From Symbiodinium natans (lineage: Eukaryota > Sar > Dinophyceae > Suessiales > Symbiodiniaceae), in contig CAJNDS010000195.1 in assembly GCA_905221605.1 (NCBI GenBank), positions 62,501-102,500 on the forward strand: a stretch of 40,000 nt of DNA, read 5' to 3'. Positions 18,479 through 28,187 of the stretch are shown here, in pieces. A program made the translations under genes and the position numbers. The notes below the pieces were generated by a model. That model searched no databases and had not been told where the DNA came from. It saw only the letters and a list, made by a program, of their open reading frames with translations. How positions within the stretch are numbered: the first letter of the stretch is position 1; the number at the start of each line of letters is the position of its first letter.

Positions 18479-19272
18479 ACCTGATTCGAAATACATGCAC
18501 TATGCTGAAATGCATCCGAACTTTGCCTCCGCAAAAGCGGTGAAAGAGTGCCTTCGGGCCAGACGCGTACCATGACTCTCCAACAAAAGTCCTCAGTGAA
18601 AAACGAGGAGGTCTTTCGCCGCGTGGAGAAGAACGTGTCTGAACGCGAGGTGAACAGGGACTCCAGTGCAAGCGCCACGGGACTGTTGAAGGGGATAAAG
18701 TTTGTGGTTAAGGCTTAAGGCGGGCCGCACTACCAAGAATTATGAATTTGACTCGACCGAGAACATCACAGTGGACAGGACGCAAAAGGAGTTCAGCCAG
18801 GAGAGGACGTGGTCGTCGACGACAACAGGCCCGTTCCAGCTCGTGGAGCAGTGGTTCGTTGCCGAAAACGAAAAGATCTCCATCCCCACCGGAGAAGATT
18901 TCAACAGCGAAGTCGGAGGAGCGAGCCACACTGGAGATTCAGTTCGAGGAGCCCACTGAGGAGGAGATTGCCCAGGCCAACTTCATCAAAGAGCAAGAGG
19001 CCTACCTCGAGAAAGGCTACAACGACGCGATGAACCTCGAGGTGCATCACGACGACCGTGGCACTGAGTCCCGCAACAGGATGCGCAAGATGCTTGAATG
19101 CCGGCCCAAGTTTGACGAGTCGAAGGAGTCAATGGCCGGCTTCATCGCCCGTTATGAGGAGTATTGGAAGGACCGACGTAATGAGGCCTGGAACCTCTGC
19201 GCTTACTCGCCCTCAGGAGTCGCTGGTCAGATTATTGACGGGCGCCCGGCCCCACCTAGGTTGGCCTCCTGA
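18479..19272 (+). pseudogene. Unidentified coding fragment, probably broken, between telomere arrays
   Basis: Coding-like composition occurs in successive plus frames. A frame from about 18477 encodes EPDSKYMHYAEMHPNF and stops at about 18573. A 48-codon frame starts at ATG 18571. Two overlapping frames follow: 18702-18959 and 18742-19272. The last, of 176 codons, has an Arg/Ser/Pro-rich start and then an acidic, helical-looking part (EEPTEEEIAQANFIKEQEAYLEK region) that reads like real protein. I recognise no domain. The frame changes suggest a gene or retro-copied cDNA damaged by indels, or exons whose introns I cannot define. Telomere-like arrays bound it on both sides. Confidence 0.4.
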
Positions 19273-19280
19273 GCCCGAGG

Positions 19281-20048
19281 TAGGGTTTGGGGTTTAGGGT
19301 TTAGGGTTTAGGGTTTAGGGTTAATTAAGGGTTTTATGGTTTAGGGTTTGGCCATGAAAACTGCTGGCCATGCATGTGGGGCGTGTGAAAGATGCGTGCA
19401 GGCAACCCGCACGCCTGGTTACAGTGCCGGCTTGTACAGTGCCGGCTTGTCTCTCCTAGCCGCCTGGCTCAGCGTCGTGTAATAGCGGTATCGATCTTTT
19501 GGGGGGGTTTTTGGCGGGTGCCTGGAGGCTTTTTGACTTTATAAGTTTCGTGCCGCCCTCACACGCAGTGGTCGGCTTGTTCTGGACAGCTTGTACAAAC
19601 TTTCGGGAGGCTCTGAAAAGTAGCTCCCCTTCAGGGTTCCCAAACGTGACCCAATAGTAGTATAGGGTTTAGGGTTTAAGGTTTAGGGATTAGGGTTTAG
19701 GGTTTAGGGTTTAGGGTACTATTGGGGGCTAAAACCTAAACCCTAAACCTAAACCCAGGGCCCAGAAGCCACGGGCCAAACGGTCCTGCTCCCCAAGCAC
19801 GCAGGGTTTAGGACTTAGGGTTCATCGGACCTTTGGCAAGATATTTTGTGCTAAAAGGTGTGACAAGGGGGCCCGATACTTGACCATGTGTCGGACACTG
19901 CGGCCTCGTATACCAAACCATAAGCCCTAAACCCTAAACCCTAAACCCTAAACCCTGAACCCTGAACCCTGAACCCTAAATCCTAAACCCTAAACCCTAA
20001 ACCCTAAACCCCTAAACCCCGAAGGCCCTAAGCCCCTAAGCCCTAAAC
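19281..20048. repeat. Telomere-like arrays with unique spacers
   Basis: TTTAGGG units at 19281-19346, about 315 bp unique (with a tandem ACAGTGCCGGCTTGT doublet near 19420-19450), a block at 19662-19757 where TTTAGGG units face CCCTAAA units across about 20 bp, unique sequence to 19920, and CCCTAAA units with CCCTGAA variants at 19921-20048. Confidence 0.85.
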
Positions 20049-20116
20049 GACATTCATAGCTGGGCCCAGGACCGAGGATGACAAGGCACTGATGCTGTTG
20101 GATTTTGGGGATTTGC

Positions 20117-20293
20117 CTCCCCCCCCCCCCCCCCCCTCCCCCCCCCCCCCCTCCCCCCCCCCCCTCCCCCCCCCCCCCCCCCCCTCCCCCCCCCCCCCCC
20201 TCCCCCCCCCCTCCGCCCCCTCCCCCCCCCCCCCCCTCCCCCCCCCTCCCTTCCCCCTTCCCCCTCCCCCCCCCCTCCCCTCCCCCCCCCCCC
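20117..20293 (+). repeat. Poly-C tract with T interruptions
   Basis: About 177 bp that is almost entirely C with periodic single T and two G positions. Long C-runs at this density could form i-motif/G-quadruplex structures. Proline-rich and glycine-rich open frames across it are composition artefacts. The tract length may be inexact because of sequencing. Confidence 0.93.
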
Positions 20294-20457
20294 TGACATG
20301 TTGTAAGTAGGGATGATGGGGTTAGGGTGGCTTCAGGGTGCAGGGTTTGGGGCTTAATTGGGGGTGAATATCAGGCCCCTAGAGCTGAGGTCAGTCTTTG
20401 CAGTGGTGTAGGGTTTAGGGTGCGAAAAAGTCTAAGAGGTTAGATTGACACCATATT

Positions 20458-20876
20458 TAAACCCTAAACCCTAAACCCTAAACCCTAAACCCTAAACCCT
20501 AAACCCTAAACCCTAAACCCTAAACCCTAAACCCTAAACCCTCGGAACTGCACATGAACCTTCCAGTAGGATGCAGGGTGTAGCGGATCTAGTGCTTAGG
20601 TCTGAGACCTCCCGACCCTAAACCGCGATTTGCAGGCCCTAAACCCTAAAGCCTAAAGCCTAAAGCCTGGCCCTAAGCCCTAAACCCTAAACCCTACACC
20701 CTAAAACCCTAAACCCTACACCCTAAACCCTAAATCGTAAACCCTAAACCCTAAACCCTAAACCCTAAACCCTACACCCTAAACCCTAAACCGTAAACCG
20801 TAAACCGTAAACCCTAAACCCTAAACCCTAAACCCTAAACCCTAAACCCTAAACCCTAAACCCTAAACCCTAAAAC
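20458..20876 (+). repeat. CCCTAAA arrays with CCGTAAA, CCCTACA and AAAGCCT variants
   Basis: A clean array at 20458-20542, about 95 bp of unique sequence, then a longer array at 20636-20876 with small homogeneous runs of variants (three AAAGCCT, three CCGTAAA, several CCCTACA). Confidence 0.9.
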
Positions 20877-21000
20877 GAAAGCAATCTCGGCCCATCTTGC
20901 AATGTCCGGTATCCTGGGTCGATTTGGTTTAGGGCTTTTCGCGTAAGCTCCCTCAGCCCTTGGAAAAATGCAAACTAGGAGCAGTGCAGAGAGCCCGAAG

Positions 21001-21428
21001 ACCCCTAAACCCTGAACCCTGATTGGGACCCTAGATCCCTAAGCCCCAAGTCCATGAACCCAAAACCCTACACCCTAAACCCTACACCCTACACCCTAAA
21101 CCCTAAACCCCCTAAACCCTAAGCCCCAAGACCATGAGCCCAAAACCCTAAACCCAAGACCTGCCGAAACCGCTTGGGCCGAAGCCAGGCGAGCAAGTCT
21201 TGCTGCGACCGCATGAAGGAGAATTTGGAGAGTTCCGTGGAGTGGTTTTTGTGCTCCGGCTAAAGATTTAGGGTTTAGGGTCTTAGGGTTTGGGGTCTTA
21301 GGGTCTCAGGGTCTTAGGGTCTTAGGGTCTTAGGGTCTTAGGGTCTTAGGGCCTTGGGGCCTTGGGGCCTTAGGGTCAAAATTCTTAGGCTCTTAGCGTC
21401 TCAGGGTCTTAGGGTCTTAGCTCTAAAC
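21001..21428. repeat. Variant telomere-like arrays, including a TCTTAGGG-type block
   Basis: 21001-21156 has CCCTAAA/CCCTACA units with a repeated CCCAAGwCCATGA phrase. 21266-21428 is in the opposite orientation and is dominated by GGGTCTTA units, a variant run distinct from TTTAGGG. Confidence 0.85.
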
Positions 21429-21700
21429 CCTAACTTCTGGTACCTTCCCAAAAGCCTGCCTCTGACAGTACATTGCTTCGTGCGGTATAGTGTCCCACGG
21501 AGGAATTGGGTAGGCTTTGGGGATATTTCATACTTTCCGTTTGCTGTTGGCTTGAGAGGATTTGGCTGAGCAATATGTTCATATATGCTTGAACTTGCAC
21601 GGCCCACGTGTTTTCATTTTATGAGGGTAGAGGGCTGCCCAATGCAGGTTGCACACCTAGACCTCTGACTTTGCTCCTGCAACCCTTGGTTTGCAAGAAA
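21429..21700. other. Unique stretch, short frames only
   Basis: Overlapping short frames on both strands with no recognisable domain. No repeat seen. Confidence 0.4.
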
Positions 21701-22294
21701 AACCCTACGCCCTAAACCCCAAGCCCTAAGCCTAAACCCCAAACCCTAAACCCTAAACCCGAAACCCTAAACCCTAAACCCTAAACCCCAGGACCCCAAG
21801 CCCCAAGCCCCAACAAGCCCTCAGCCCGGAGACCCCAAGGTGGGGAATTGGCCTTTGCTTCGGCTATGAAAACTTGGCAGAGGTCGTGAAGGAGTTCCTT
21901 CCGAATGCTTCCATATGGCAGGAGTTTAGGGTTTAGGGTTCAGGGTTTAGGGTTTGGGGTTTAGGGTTTAGGGTTCAGGCTGCAAGAGTTTAGGGCTTTG
22001 CGCAGCCTGGGGTTCACGGACGGTGTAGGCACATGTTTTGGGCTCGTAGCTTGGGATGTTTAGGCTGATGGTTTCAGCCCTGAACATTCGAGCGTCTGTC
22101 AGAAGTAGCGTAGTTTAGCCCGAAACCCTAAACCCTAAACCCTAAACCCTAAACCCTAAACCCTAAACCCTAAACCCTAAACCCTAAACCCTAAACCCTA
22201 AACCCTAAACCCTAAACCCTATATCCTAAACCTAAACCCAAAACCCTATCCCCTAAACCCTAAACCCTAAACCTTAAACCCGAAACCCTAAACG
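21701..22294. repeat. Telomere-like arrays in alternating orientation
   Basis: CCCTAAA at 21701-21793, TTTAGGG at 21924-21980, CCCTAAA at 22119-22294 (about 25 units), with unique sequence of 120-140 bp between them. Confidence 0.9.
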
Positions 22295-22421
22295 CCCGGT
22301 TAGGGGGTACAGACTGCTGGACCCTTGCTTCCAGCAGCGTGGTTTGCTACTGGGAGTCCCGGGTCGCAACCAGTTACAGTCCCAAGAACACCCCAAAACG
22401 TTTGAAGTGTGAGTGTAGGGC

Positions 22422-22521
22422 ATATGGGGGTTTACGATAACAAGGGACCCCCAATATAGACCCCCCAAATAGTAGGACCCCCTTATCATCAGGACCCCAA
22501 TGGGGCCGAAAACCCCCATAT
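22422..22521. mobile_element. Family-2 short inverted-repeat element (best copy)
   Basis: 12-bp ends ATATGGGGGTTT and AAACCCCCATAT form perfect terminal inverted repeats around 100 bp. The interior is rich in GGACCCC/GGGGTCC words, as in the copies near 3301, 4283 and 35834. It has no coding capacity. Confidence 0.6.
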
Positions 22522-22544
22522 CGGAAACTGACAACCCTAGCTAG

Positions 22545-22714
22545 CGTTGGAAGTGGAAGCAGTAGTGGCAGTGGTAGCGCTAGAAGAAGTAGCAGCGGCA
22601 GTGGCAGTGGCAGTAGCAGTAGCAGCAGTAGCAGCAGTAGCAGTAGTAGCAGCAGTAGCAGCAGTAGCAGCAGTAGTAGTCGTAGTAGTCGTAGTCGTAG
22701 TCGTAGTCGTCGTC

Positions 22715-22748
<34 letters not shown>

Positions 22749-22892
22749 GAGGAGGAGGAGGAGGAGGAGGAGGAGGAGGAGGAGGAGGAGGAGGAGGAGG
22801 AGGAGTAGTAGTAGCAGCAGTAGCAGTAGCAGTAGCAGTAGTAGTACTAGGAGGAGGAGGAGGAAGTGGTGGTGGAGGAGGAGGAGGAGGAG
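22545..22892. repeat. Compound trinucleotide repeat (AGT/AGC/AGG/CGT)
   Basis: Runs of AGC/AGT, then CGT/AGT, (AGT)n, a long (AGG)n, (AGT/AGC)n and (AGG)n again. Because no triplet in phase is a stop, frames of about 150 codons are open on both strands (poly-Val/Gly or poly-Thr/Pro). I treat these as by-products, not genes. Confidence 0.92.
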
Positions 22893-23017
22893 TTCCTGGA
22901 AGTTTCGATCGCAGTACTGAGGCTCCAGAGTCGACGGTCAATCGTTGCATCACCACGATCCACGCCCACAAGACCGGCACCTCCAGAGATAGCATCCTGG
23001 CAGTGTGTTTGAAGAAT

Positions 23018-23074
23018 AGGGTTTAGGGTTTAGGGTTTAGGGTTTAGGGTTTAGGGTTTAGGGTTTAGGGTTTA
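23018..23074 (-). repeat. TTTAGGG array
   Basis: Eight near-perfect units. Confidence 0.9.
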
Positions 23075-23373
23075 GAAGTCTACCAAGGTAGTCAAGCCAG
23101 CTGCAAGACACTGATTCGACACTGACTCAACACTGTGATTCGACACTGGCTCAACTGCGCCTTCTCGTTTCTTGCGGTGCACTAGTGCTGTAGTGGCCCC
23201 AGTATTGCATGGTACAGCAGAGGGGGTGCCTGCTTACTGGGGCATTGCATGCAGTTATTCTCTAGCCGACCTGCAGCATCTAAAAGCAACTTCGTGCACG
23301 TTGCGTCATCAGCAAGGTCCTTGCAACCGGCAGAGGCATGCCAAGAGTACACAGGGACCATAAGGGAATCTTA
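23075..23373. other. Unique stretch upstream of copy 2
   Basis: Includes a short imperfect repeat of GATTCGACACTG/GACTCAACACTG near 23110-23150. No gene recognised. Confidence 0.45.
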
Positions 23374-23414
23374 TCCCTAAACCCTAAACCCTAAACCCGA
23401 AACCCGAAACCCGA
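23374..23414 (+). repeat. CCCTAAA then CCCGAAA units, with target duplication of copy 2
   Basis: About three CCCTAAA units pass into CCCGAAA variants. The last five bases (23410-23414), CCCGA, are the left target duplication of copy 2 and recur at 32015-32019. Confidence 0.85.
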
Positions 23415-23701
23415 TACGGGGGCAACCGAAAGGGAACAGGGAAAGAAACCAACCCTCAGCAGTCGCCTATATGGATTTCCCAGATCGAACCAGAAACAAG
23501 AACACCCACCCCTACGGGGACAGGATAAGGGAGAAGGGACGGGACTACTCCAACCCGTTAAACCCAACCCCAGGCGTACGTACTTTTTCAACAAAAGCTG
23601 ACGGCTCTTGGCCATCTTGAGCCAAATAAGATTTCCGGGTTCATTGACCCTTCCAACCCTCAACACTAACTCCTTTCTACAATACCAATTGCAGCTCCGC
23701 A
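23415..23701 (-). repeat. 3' LTR of copy 2
   Basis: 287 bp. One difference from the 5' LTR (GTACGTACTT here, GTACGTGCTT there). It shares with copy 1 the first about 100 bp of the element strand, the motif GGTTCGATCTGGGAAAT and the CCCCGTA end; the rest has diverged. TTTGGCTCAAG (element strand) lies at 23616-23626. Confidence 0.92.
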
Positions 23702-23710
23702 CTCCCCCTG
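23702..23710 (-). promoter_or_regulatory. Polypurine tract of copy 2
   Basis: CAGGGGGAG on the element strand, directly before the 3' LTR, followed in plus-strand order by the same GTCCTAGGA inverted repeat (23710-23729) as in copy 1. Confidence 0.8.
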
Positions 23711-24071
23711 TCCTAGGATTTCCTAGGACACCTTGGAGGTGCAGATGTTTTGGCCAAAAACTGCCATTAAGGCAGCAGCCAGCTGCTTGAAATGCACAAT
23801 ATGGTTTTACGTCATCCAGGACGAAATTATAGCACATTGGCTAACCCACTAACCACAGAGAATCTCTTTTCACCATGATCCTCTTATCATTGAAGACTCT
23901 TTGGCCTTCTTCACCACAAACCGTGGTCTTCGCTACGCGAAAAGCTACTGACTTCTACTATCAGGGATTTCCATACCCTTAATAGTAACCACCACATGGT
24001 CAGCACATTGGCTGTTCCAGCGCACTTATCTCCAGAAAGAGAAAAACCATCCCTTCATCCATACCATCCAA
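23711..24071 (-). other. 3' untranslated region of copy 2
   Basis: Closely matches 8071-8431 of copy 1, including all three short inverted repeats. No frame of note. Confidence 0.6.
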
Positions 24072-25124
24072 TCACTTCTTTTTCCGATTGTTGGCAATTT
24101 TGAGGTGAAGTTGCAGCAGAATATACTCCAGGTCCGAAACTGTAAGAACAGGATCCTGCACGCACCTTTGAATTGAGGATACCAATCCTTCTCTCTTTGC
24201 GTCCTCAATCGCTTGGCAAGATTGACCCAGCTCTGCATTCACAGTGGTAGACACTGGTGCATCCGCATCAGATGGACGATCCTTTTCCTCAGGACCTTGC
24301 ACCATTACCACCTCTTCCTTTTTGGGACTCTGACTTTTCTCCTTCTTCTTTGTCTTTCCACCGACATTTGACTTTGTGCGCGTTTTCGAGGCTTTTTCCA
24401 TTGCAGAAACCACCACATTGGATGATGATCCACCCTTCTCAATGATCGTCGGCATCTTCTTCGGCTTTGGAACCATGAGAGTGTAAGGATCTTCGATAGC
24501 TGCAGCTTTCCTCTTCTTTTTTACCTTTTTCTTCTCCTCCTCAACGGCAACCTCCGTCTCCGAAGTCTCAACCACTTCTTTTTCGGCAGGAATATCCTTG
24601 CTGGACTCCCTTTCTAGGGACCTCTTTTTGCCTCTTTTGGAATCTTTCTCTTCTCCCAAATTGGCTCGCTCGTACCATATCCTCAGGTCATTGACCCATT
24701 CTTCCACCTCCACGAGCGAAACCTCATACGACTTCACTACTTCGAGAAGTTCCAGCACGGTCAACATACCTGTGGTCCACGAAACCCATTCTTGATCCAT
24801 TTGGTCAGTATCTCCAGTGAACTTCAGGAGTTTGAACAATGGGTCCGCCTCTGCTCGAGCCAAATCTGGCTTGCCATTGGACAGAAATGAAATCGCCTCC
24901 ATCAACAGTTCCGTCATTTTGGTATCATCGTCATAAACCATAAAATCCTCCTCGCCATCATCGAACTGTTCAGGAGAGATCTCCTTTTCTCCACCATTTG
25001 CACCAGAACTTCTCCTTGGACCATCCCTTGGGGGCGTCCTTGGAGACCTTGGCCTCTGTTCATCCAGCGGAACACCATGCTCGAAGACACACCTGTCACC
25101 ACAACGACACTTCTGCCGAACCAA
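24072..25124 (-). pseudogene. Gag-like polyprotein, C-terminal segment (copy 2)
   Basis: 350 codons matching the last third of copy 1 segment 3. It begins within the last CCCH finger (CRCGDRCVFEH) and ends at the same conserved C-terminus (LHLKIANNRKKK). A deletion of about 181 bp just upstream, equivalent to copy 1 9474-9654, removes most of fingers 4-5 and shifts the frame, so the ATG is not a natural start. The tail is Lys/Glu-rich as in copy 1. Confidence 0.8.
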
Positions 25125-25393
25125 TAGCAGAAGCCTTTCTTCCTCTTCTCCAAGCGCTCTGCCTCGTACCGGTCCATAGGACGATTCTGCTCTACATGAA
25201 CATTGCCATGTACCTGGGAACTGCTCCCTTCACCCGACGTGCTATCAGTATTTGATGCTTGGAGTACAGCTGGAAAACCTGGCCTTGGTCCTACCACCTT
25301 CATGATTGGTTTTCCGCCAGCTCCTGAGCCATGCTGAGACGAGCCAAAAACATTGAACATCTTCGTGAACATCCAGATGCGTTCAAACGACAC
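24914..25393 (-). pseudogene. Gag-like polyprotein fragment upstream of finger cluster 2 (copy 2)
   Basis: Carries the region before CCCH finger 4 (FTKMFNVFGSSQHGSG to KKGFCYWFG) and then runs out of frame past the 181-bp deletion. Its upstream edge is set by a 61-bp deletion near 25375 relative to copy 1. Confidence 0.7.
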
Positions 25394-25716
25394 AACCTCC
25401 TATACCCAGCTCTATATCCCTTCTTCCAAAGAGCCATAAGAATTTTAGGGGCAGTAACATTCTCCACCTCTACCTTTTCCAATGGTCCCTCACTTCCCGG
25501 AACAAACCCATCCATATCTGAAGACCTTTCCATCTTTTTTGACACCACTTCGTCGAGGTAGTCTTCCGAGATCCAGGGTAAGTTCCTCTTAGAGGAAGGA
25601 TTGTCATCGTTGCTTGGTCCTTCACCAGGATACCCTTTTGTGCTGTCAAAGATCTTACCAGTAGTGCGGTCCTGCATAGAGAAATTAGAAGCCACGCGGG
25701 AGTACACTGACCACAA
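25300..25716 (-). pseudogene. Gag-like polyprotein fragment, middle of segment 3 (copy 2)
   Basis: Matches copy 1 segment 3 residues about 480-594 (from SVYSRVASNF to RLCRLNASGC) and then shifts frame at the 61-bp deletion. The ATG is fortuitous. Confidence 0.75.
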
Positions 25717-25811
25717 GAAAATCCTTGTGTCCGCCAGTCTTGATGACCCACTGGATGTCTCCTCTTCCGGAGAAACTTCTGGCGCTTTGCCATCCCCTCC
25801 AGTGTCACCAC

Positions 25812-26966
25812 TTATCTCACCTCCAGCATCTTCAATGGGAATAAGGGTTCATTGTTCCCTTGATCAAGTACCGCATCCTCTGGTCCAAGAACTTCCAGCA
25901 CCGCTGTCGAAGGATCCACCTCTTCATCAGCATCGTCGTCCATCCTTCTCCAGAGAGCCTCCAATTGATCCGCACAAGTCGCCGCCTGAAGGAACTCCAT
26001 CAACCGGGCCCTCCCGCGCTGCCAGAGAAATTCCGAAACCATCACCGACCCCTGGGCTCCGAGGTTCAGGAACGGGTGAACCAATTTGGCTACCCTCGCC
26101 ATAAGTTCAATGTGAACTTCCATGCCTGGACTGCGACTCCAATCATAGGCAATTGCCTCCATAGCAGCTCCAAACTTATCAGTATTTTTGAATTCCCCTT
26201 CCAGACCAGGCGATAGCAATGCACCCATCACCGAAAGAGGATAATTTCCCACCGCCGGCAAGCACGGATTGTCATGGAACGAATGATGCATATCACCATA
26301 ATATCCTTGATCTCTCCTTTGAAAAAGGAGTGCTCCAGTCCCTAGCTGGGCATTCATTTCATCCACTTGAACCATTTCAGCACATATCCTCTGTGCCGTA
26401 GCCGCTATTGCTGGCCAGATGGTACGATCGGTCAGACCGCGACGCATAACCCAATCAGTTGTTGGCGACTGAATCAGCGTTCCTGGATCATACACCATAA
26501 CCACCATCGCACCATCACCCATTGACTGATCAGCATCGTCCTCCAGTGCCAGGTTCTCATCCTGTTCGCTTGCACCCTCGGATGACATGCTAATAACCAA
26601 ATTTCGATCCATCTTATTGGACCCTTTTTGGCAGTCTCTTTGCCCCACAGGCAACTTGCCAACAGCAACCTTCCAATAAATCCGAGTCAGAAGGCCTTTA
26701 ACCAGCAATTGCTGAAGGTCATTCCTCACCGGACAAACATCCAATATCTTCGCACCATCACCACGGAGTTCATTGCTCCCACCTTCTCCTTCTTTTTGGT
26801 CAGTCTCCTCGCCAGAAATTTGTACTGCTCCTTCCGGCGCCGTCTCCTGTCCAGCCACTTCTTGCCCAGGAAGAACTTGAGCGCTTTCAGAGACATTCAC
26901 CTGTCCAGCAACACCTTGCCCAGGTAAAACCTCATCCGTGGAGCCCACCGCCAGCGAACCAACCAT
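25812..26966 (-). pseudogene. Gag-like polyprotein, first part of segment 3 (copy 2)
   Basis: 384 codons matching copy 1 segment 3 residues about 62-435, the Gly/Glu-rich start and the unknown globular region. The frame is lost near 25847 by a 1-nt deletion (AAGGGTTCATT here, AAGGGATTCATT in copy 1). Confidence 0.8.
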
Positions 26967-27000
26967 AACTGAGCCATCCCTTGCTCTTTTCTGAGACTGT

Positions 27001-27576
27001 TCAGTTCGACGAGAAGGTTGTGGTAGCGAAAAAAACTTGTGAAGTCACTTCTTGGCGGGTCTCCCCCCGCGACGCTTTGTCGCGCCCTTCGCCAAGGTGA
27101 ACCGATTTTTTCGGCCCGTCATTGGAGCCTGAAGAACCACTCTGCGGAACATTGCCACGAATCGCAGTTCTCTGTGAATCCCTTTCTTGCAAGAAGATTT
27201 CCTTCAGGCGTTGCGCGGCATTGGTCTCCTCCTCGCTTGAATCGCTTGAGGAAGCGGCATACGAGACCAAAGCCTCCGCCTGTTCATCATCATCCACCAC
27301 ATCTGCCACGCTCTGCTGAACCGATACGACAACCCACCACGAGGCTTCAGTTCCAGTGGCTTCGGCTTTTCCACCACTTCCGCCGGTTGCACTCGTCGTT
27401 GTGACCGAGAGCGTGGCACCTGTCGCACCTGTTTTTTGTCCAGCAAGGGCCTTCCCCTTCTCACAGGGTTTGATCTTGACCGATACTTTTTTGTTGGCGG
27501 ATTCACCGGCGGCATTCCAACTCCCACCAACTGCAGCTTCTGTACGCACAGCGGAGACCTCTGCGCAAGCGTCCAA
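27001..27576 (-). pseudogene. Gag-like polyprotein, segment 2/3 junction (copy 2)
   Basis: Important for reconstructing the ancestral organisation. From about 27305 down, the frame runs from the end of copy 1 segment 2 (ADVVDDDEQAEALVSYAA) straight into the start of segment 3 (GSNDGPKKSVHLGEG) with no stop. Segments 2 and 3 were therefore one frame. It is lost near 27030 by one extra A in an A-run. Residues upstream of the VADVVDDD stretch are a shadow. Confidence 0.75.
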
Positions 27577-28187
27577 GCATCACGGTACCTGACCTTATCA
27601 AAAAGCTCCCGATAGGAGCCTCTCGGCATGGTTTTTGCACCGGAGTCTTCAGCTTCACGCACCTGAATAAGGGTTCGCACCGCCGCTCTTCCAGTTCCTT
27701 TGCTCCCAGAAGATTGTTGTGCCCGTACAGATGCATCGGAAGGAACTGCTTTTTCCGGTCCTCCCGGACGATATCGGACACCACCAACCAATTGCAGAAT
27801 TTTGCATGCGGTCACTTTGTTGATCCCTTTGTCAACCAAATCTTCCACAAAGATGAACTCTTGCAAGTCCGACACATTGGTCACACCAAGTGTAATCATC
27901 ACCTCACTTACATGAGGGGTATACACCCACAGGTGTTCGTTGCGAGCCATCCAATTTTCAATTGGCTCCTCCGGATTTTGAAGCCGAGTACCAGTGGATT
28001 CAGCCACCGAATTCTTTTGTTCATCAGCTTCTGCTTCATCCAGAATACCTTTTTCACCTTCTTTTTGTGACACATTGGTCATTTGCAGCGCTTTTGGTGC
28101 CGAGGATGAGGAAGATTCAGCTCCCCCACTCGCAGGTGGCTGAAAAGTGCTTCTTGTGCGAAATTTCCCATCCTCTCTCCTTTTCAA
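27204..28187 (-). pseudogene. Gag-like polyprotein, end of segment 2 (copy 2)
   Basis: 327 codons matching copy 1 segment 2 from about residue 579 (STFQPPASGG) through the SAM-like region and the basic Arg/Pro-rich region to SRAW. A 1-nt deletion near 27307 then shifts the frame. The upstream edge is a 1-nt insertion near 28155. Confidence 0.78.

Noticed and set aside
20054-20310. Proline-rich and glycine-rich frames over the C-tract
   Set aside because: Produced by a near-homopolymer; no start context, domain or conserved ends.
22537-23026. Frames of about 150 codons on both strands (poly-Val/Gly and poly-Thr/Pro)
   Set aside because: Trinucleotide repeats without stop triplets open both strands at once; composition explains them.
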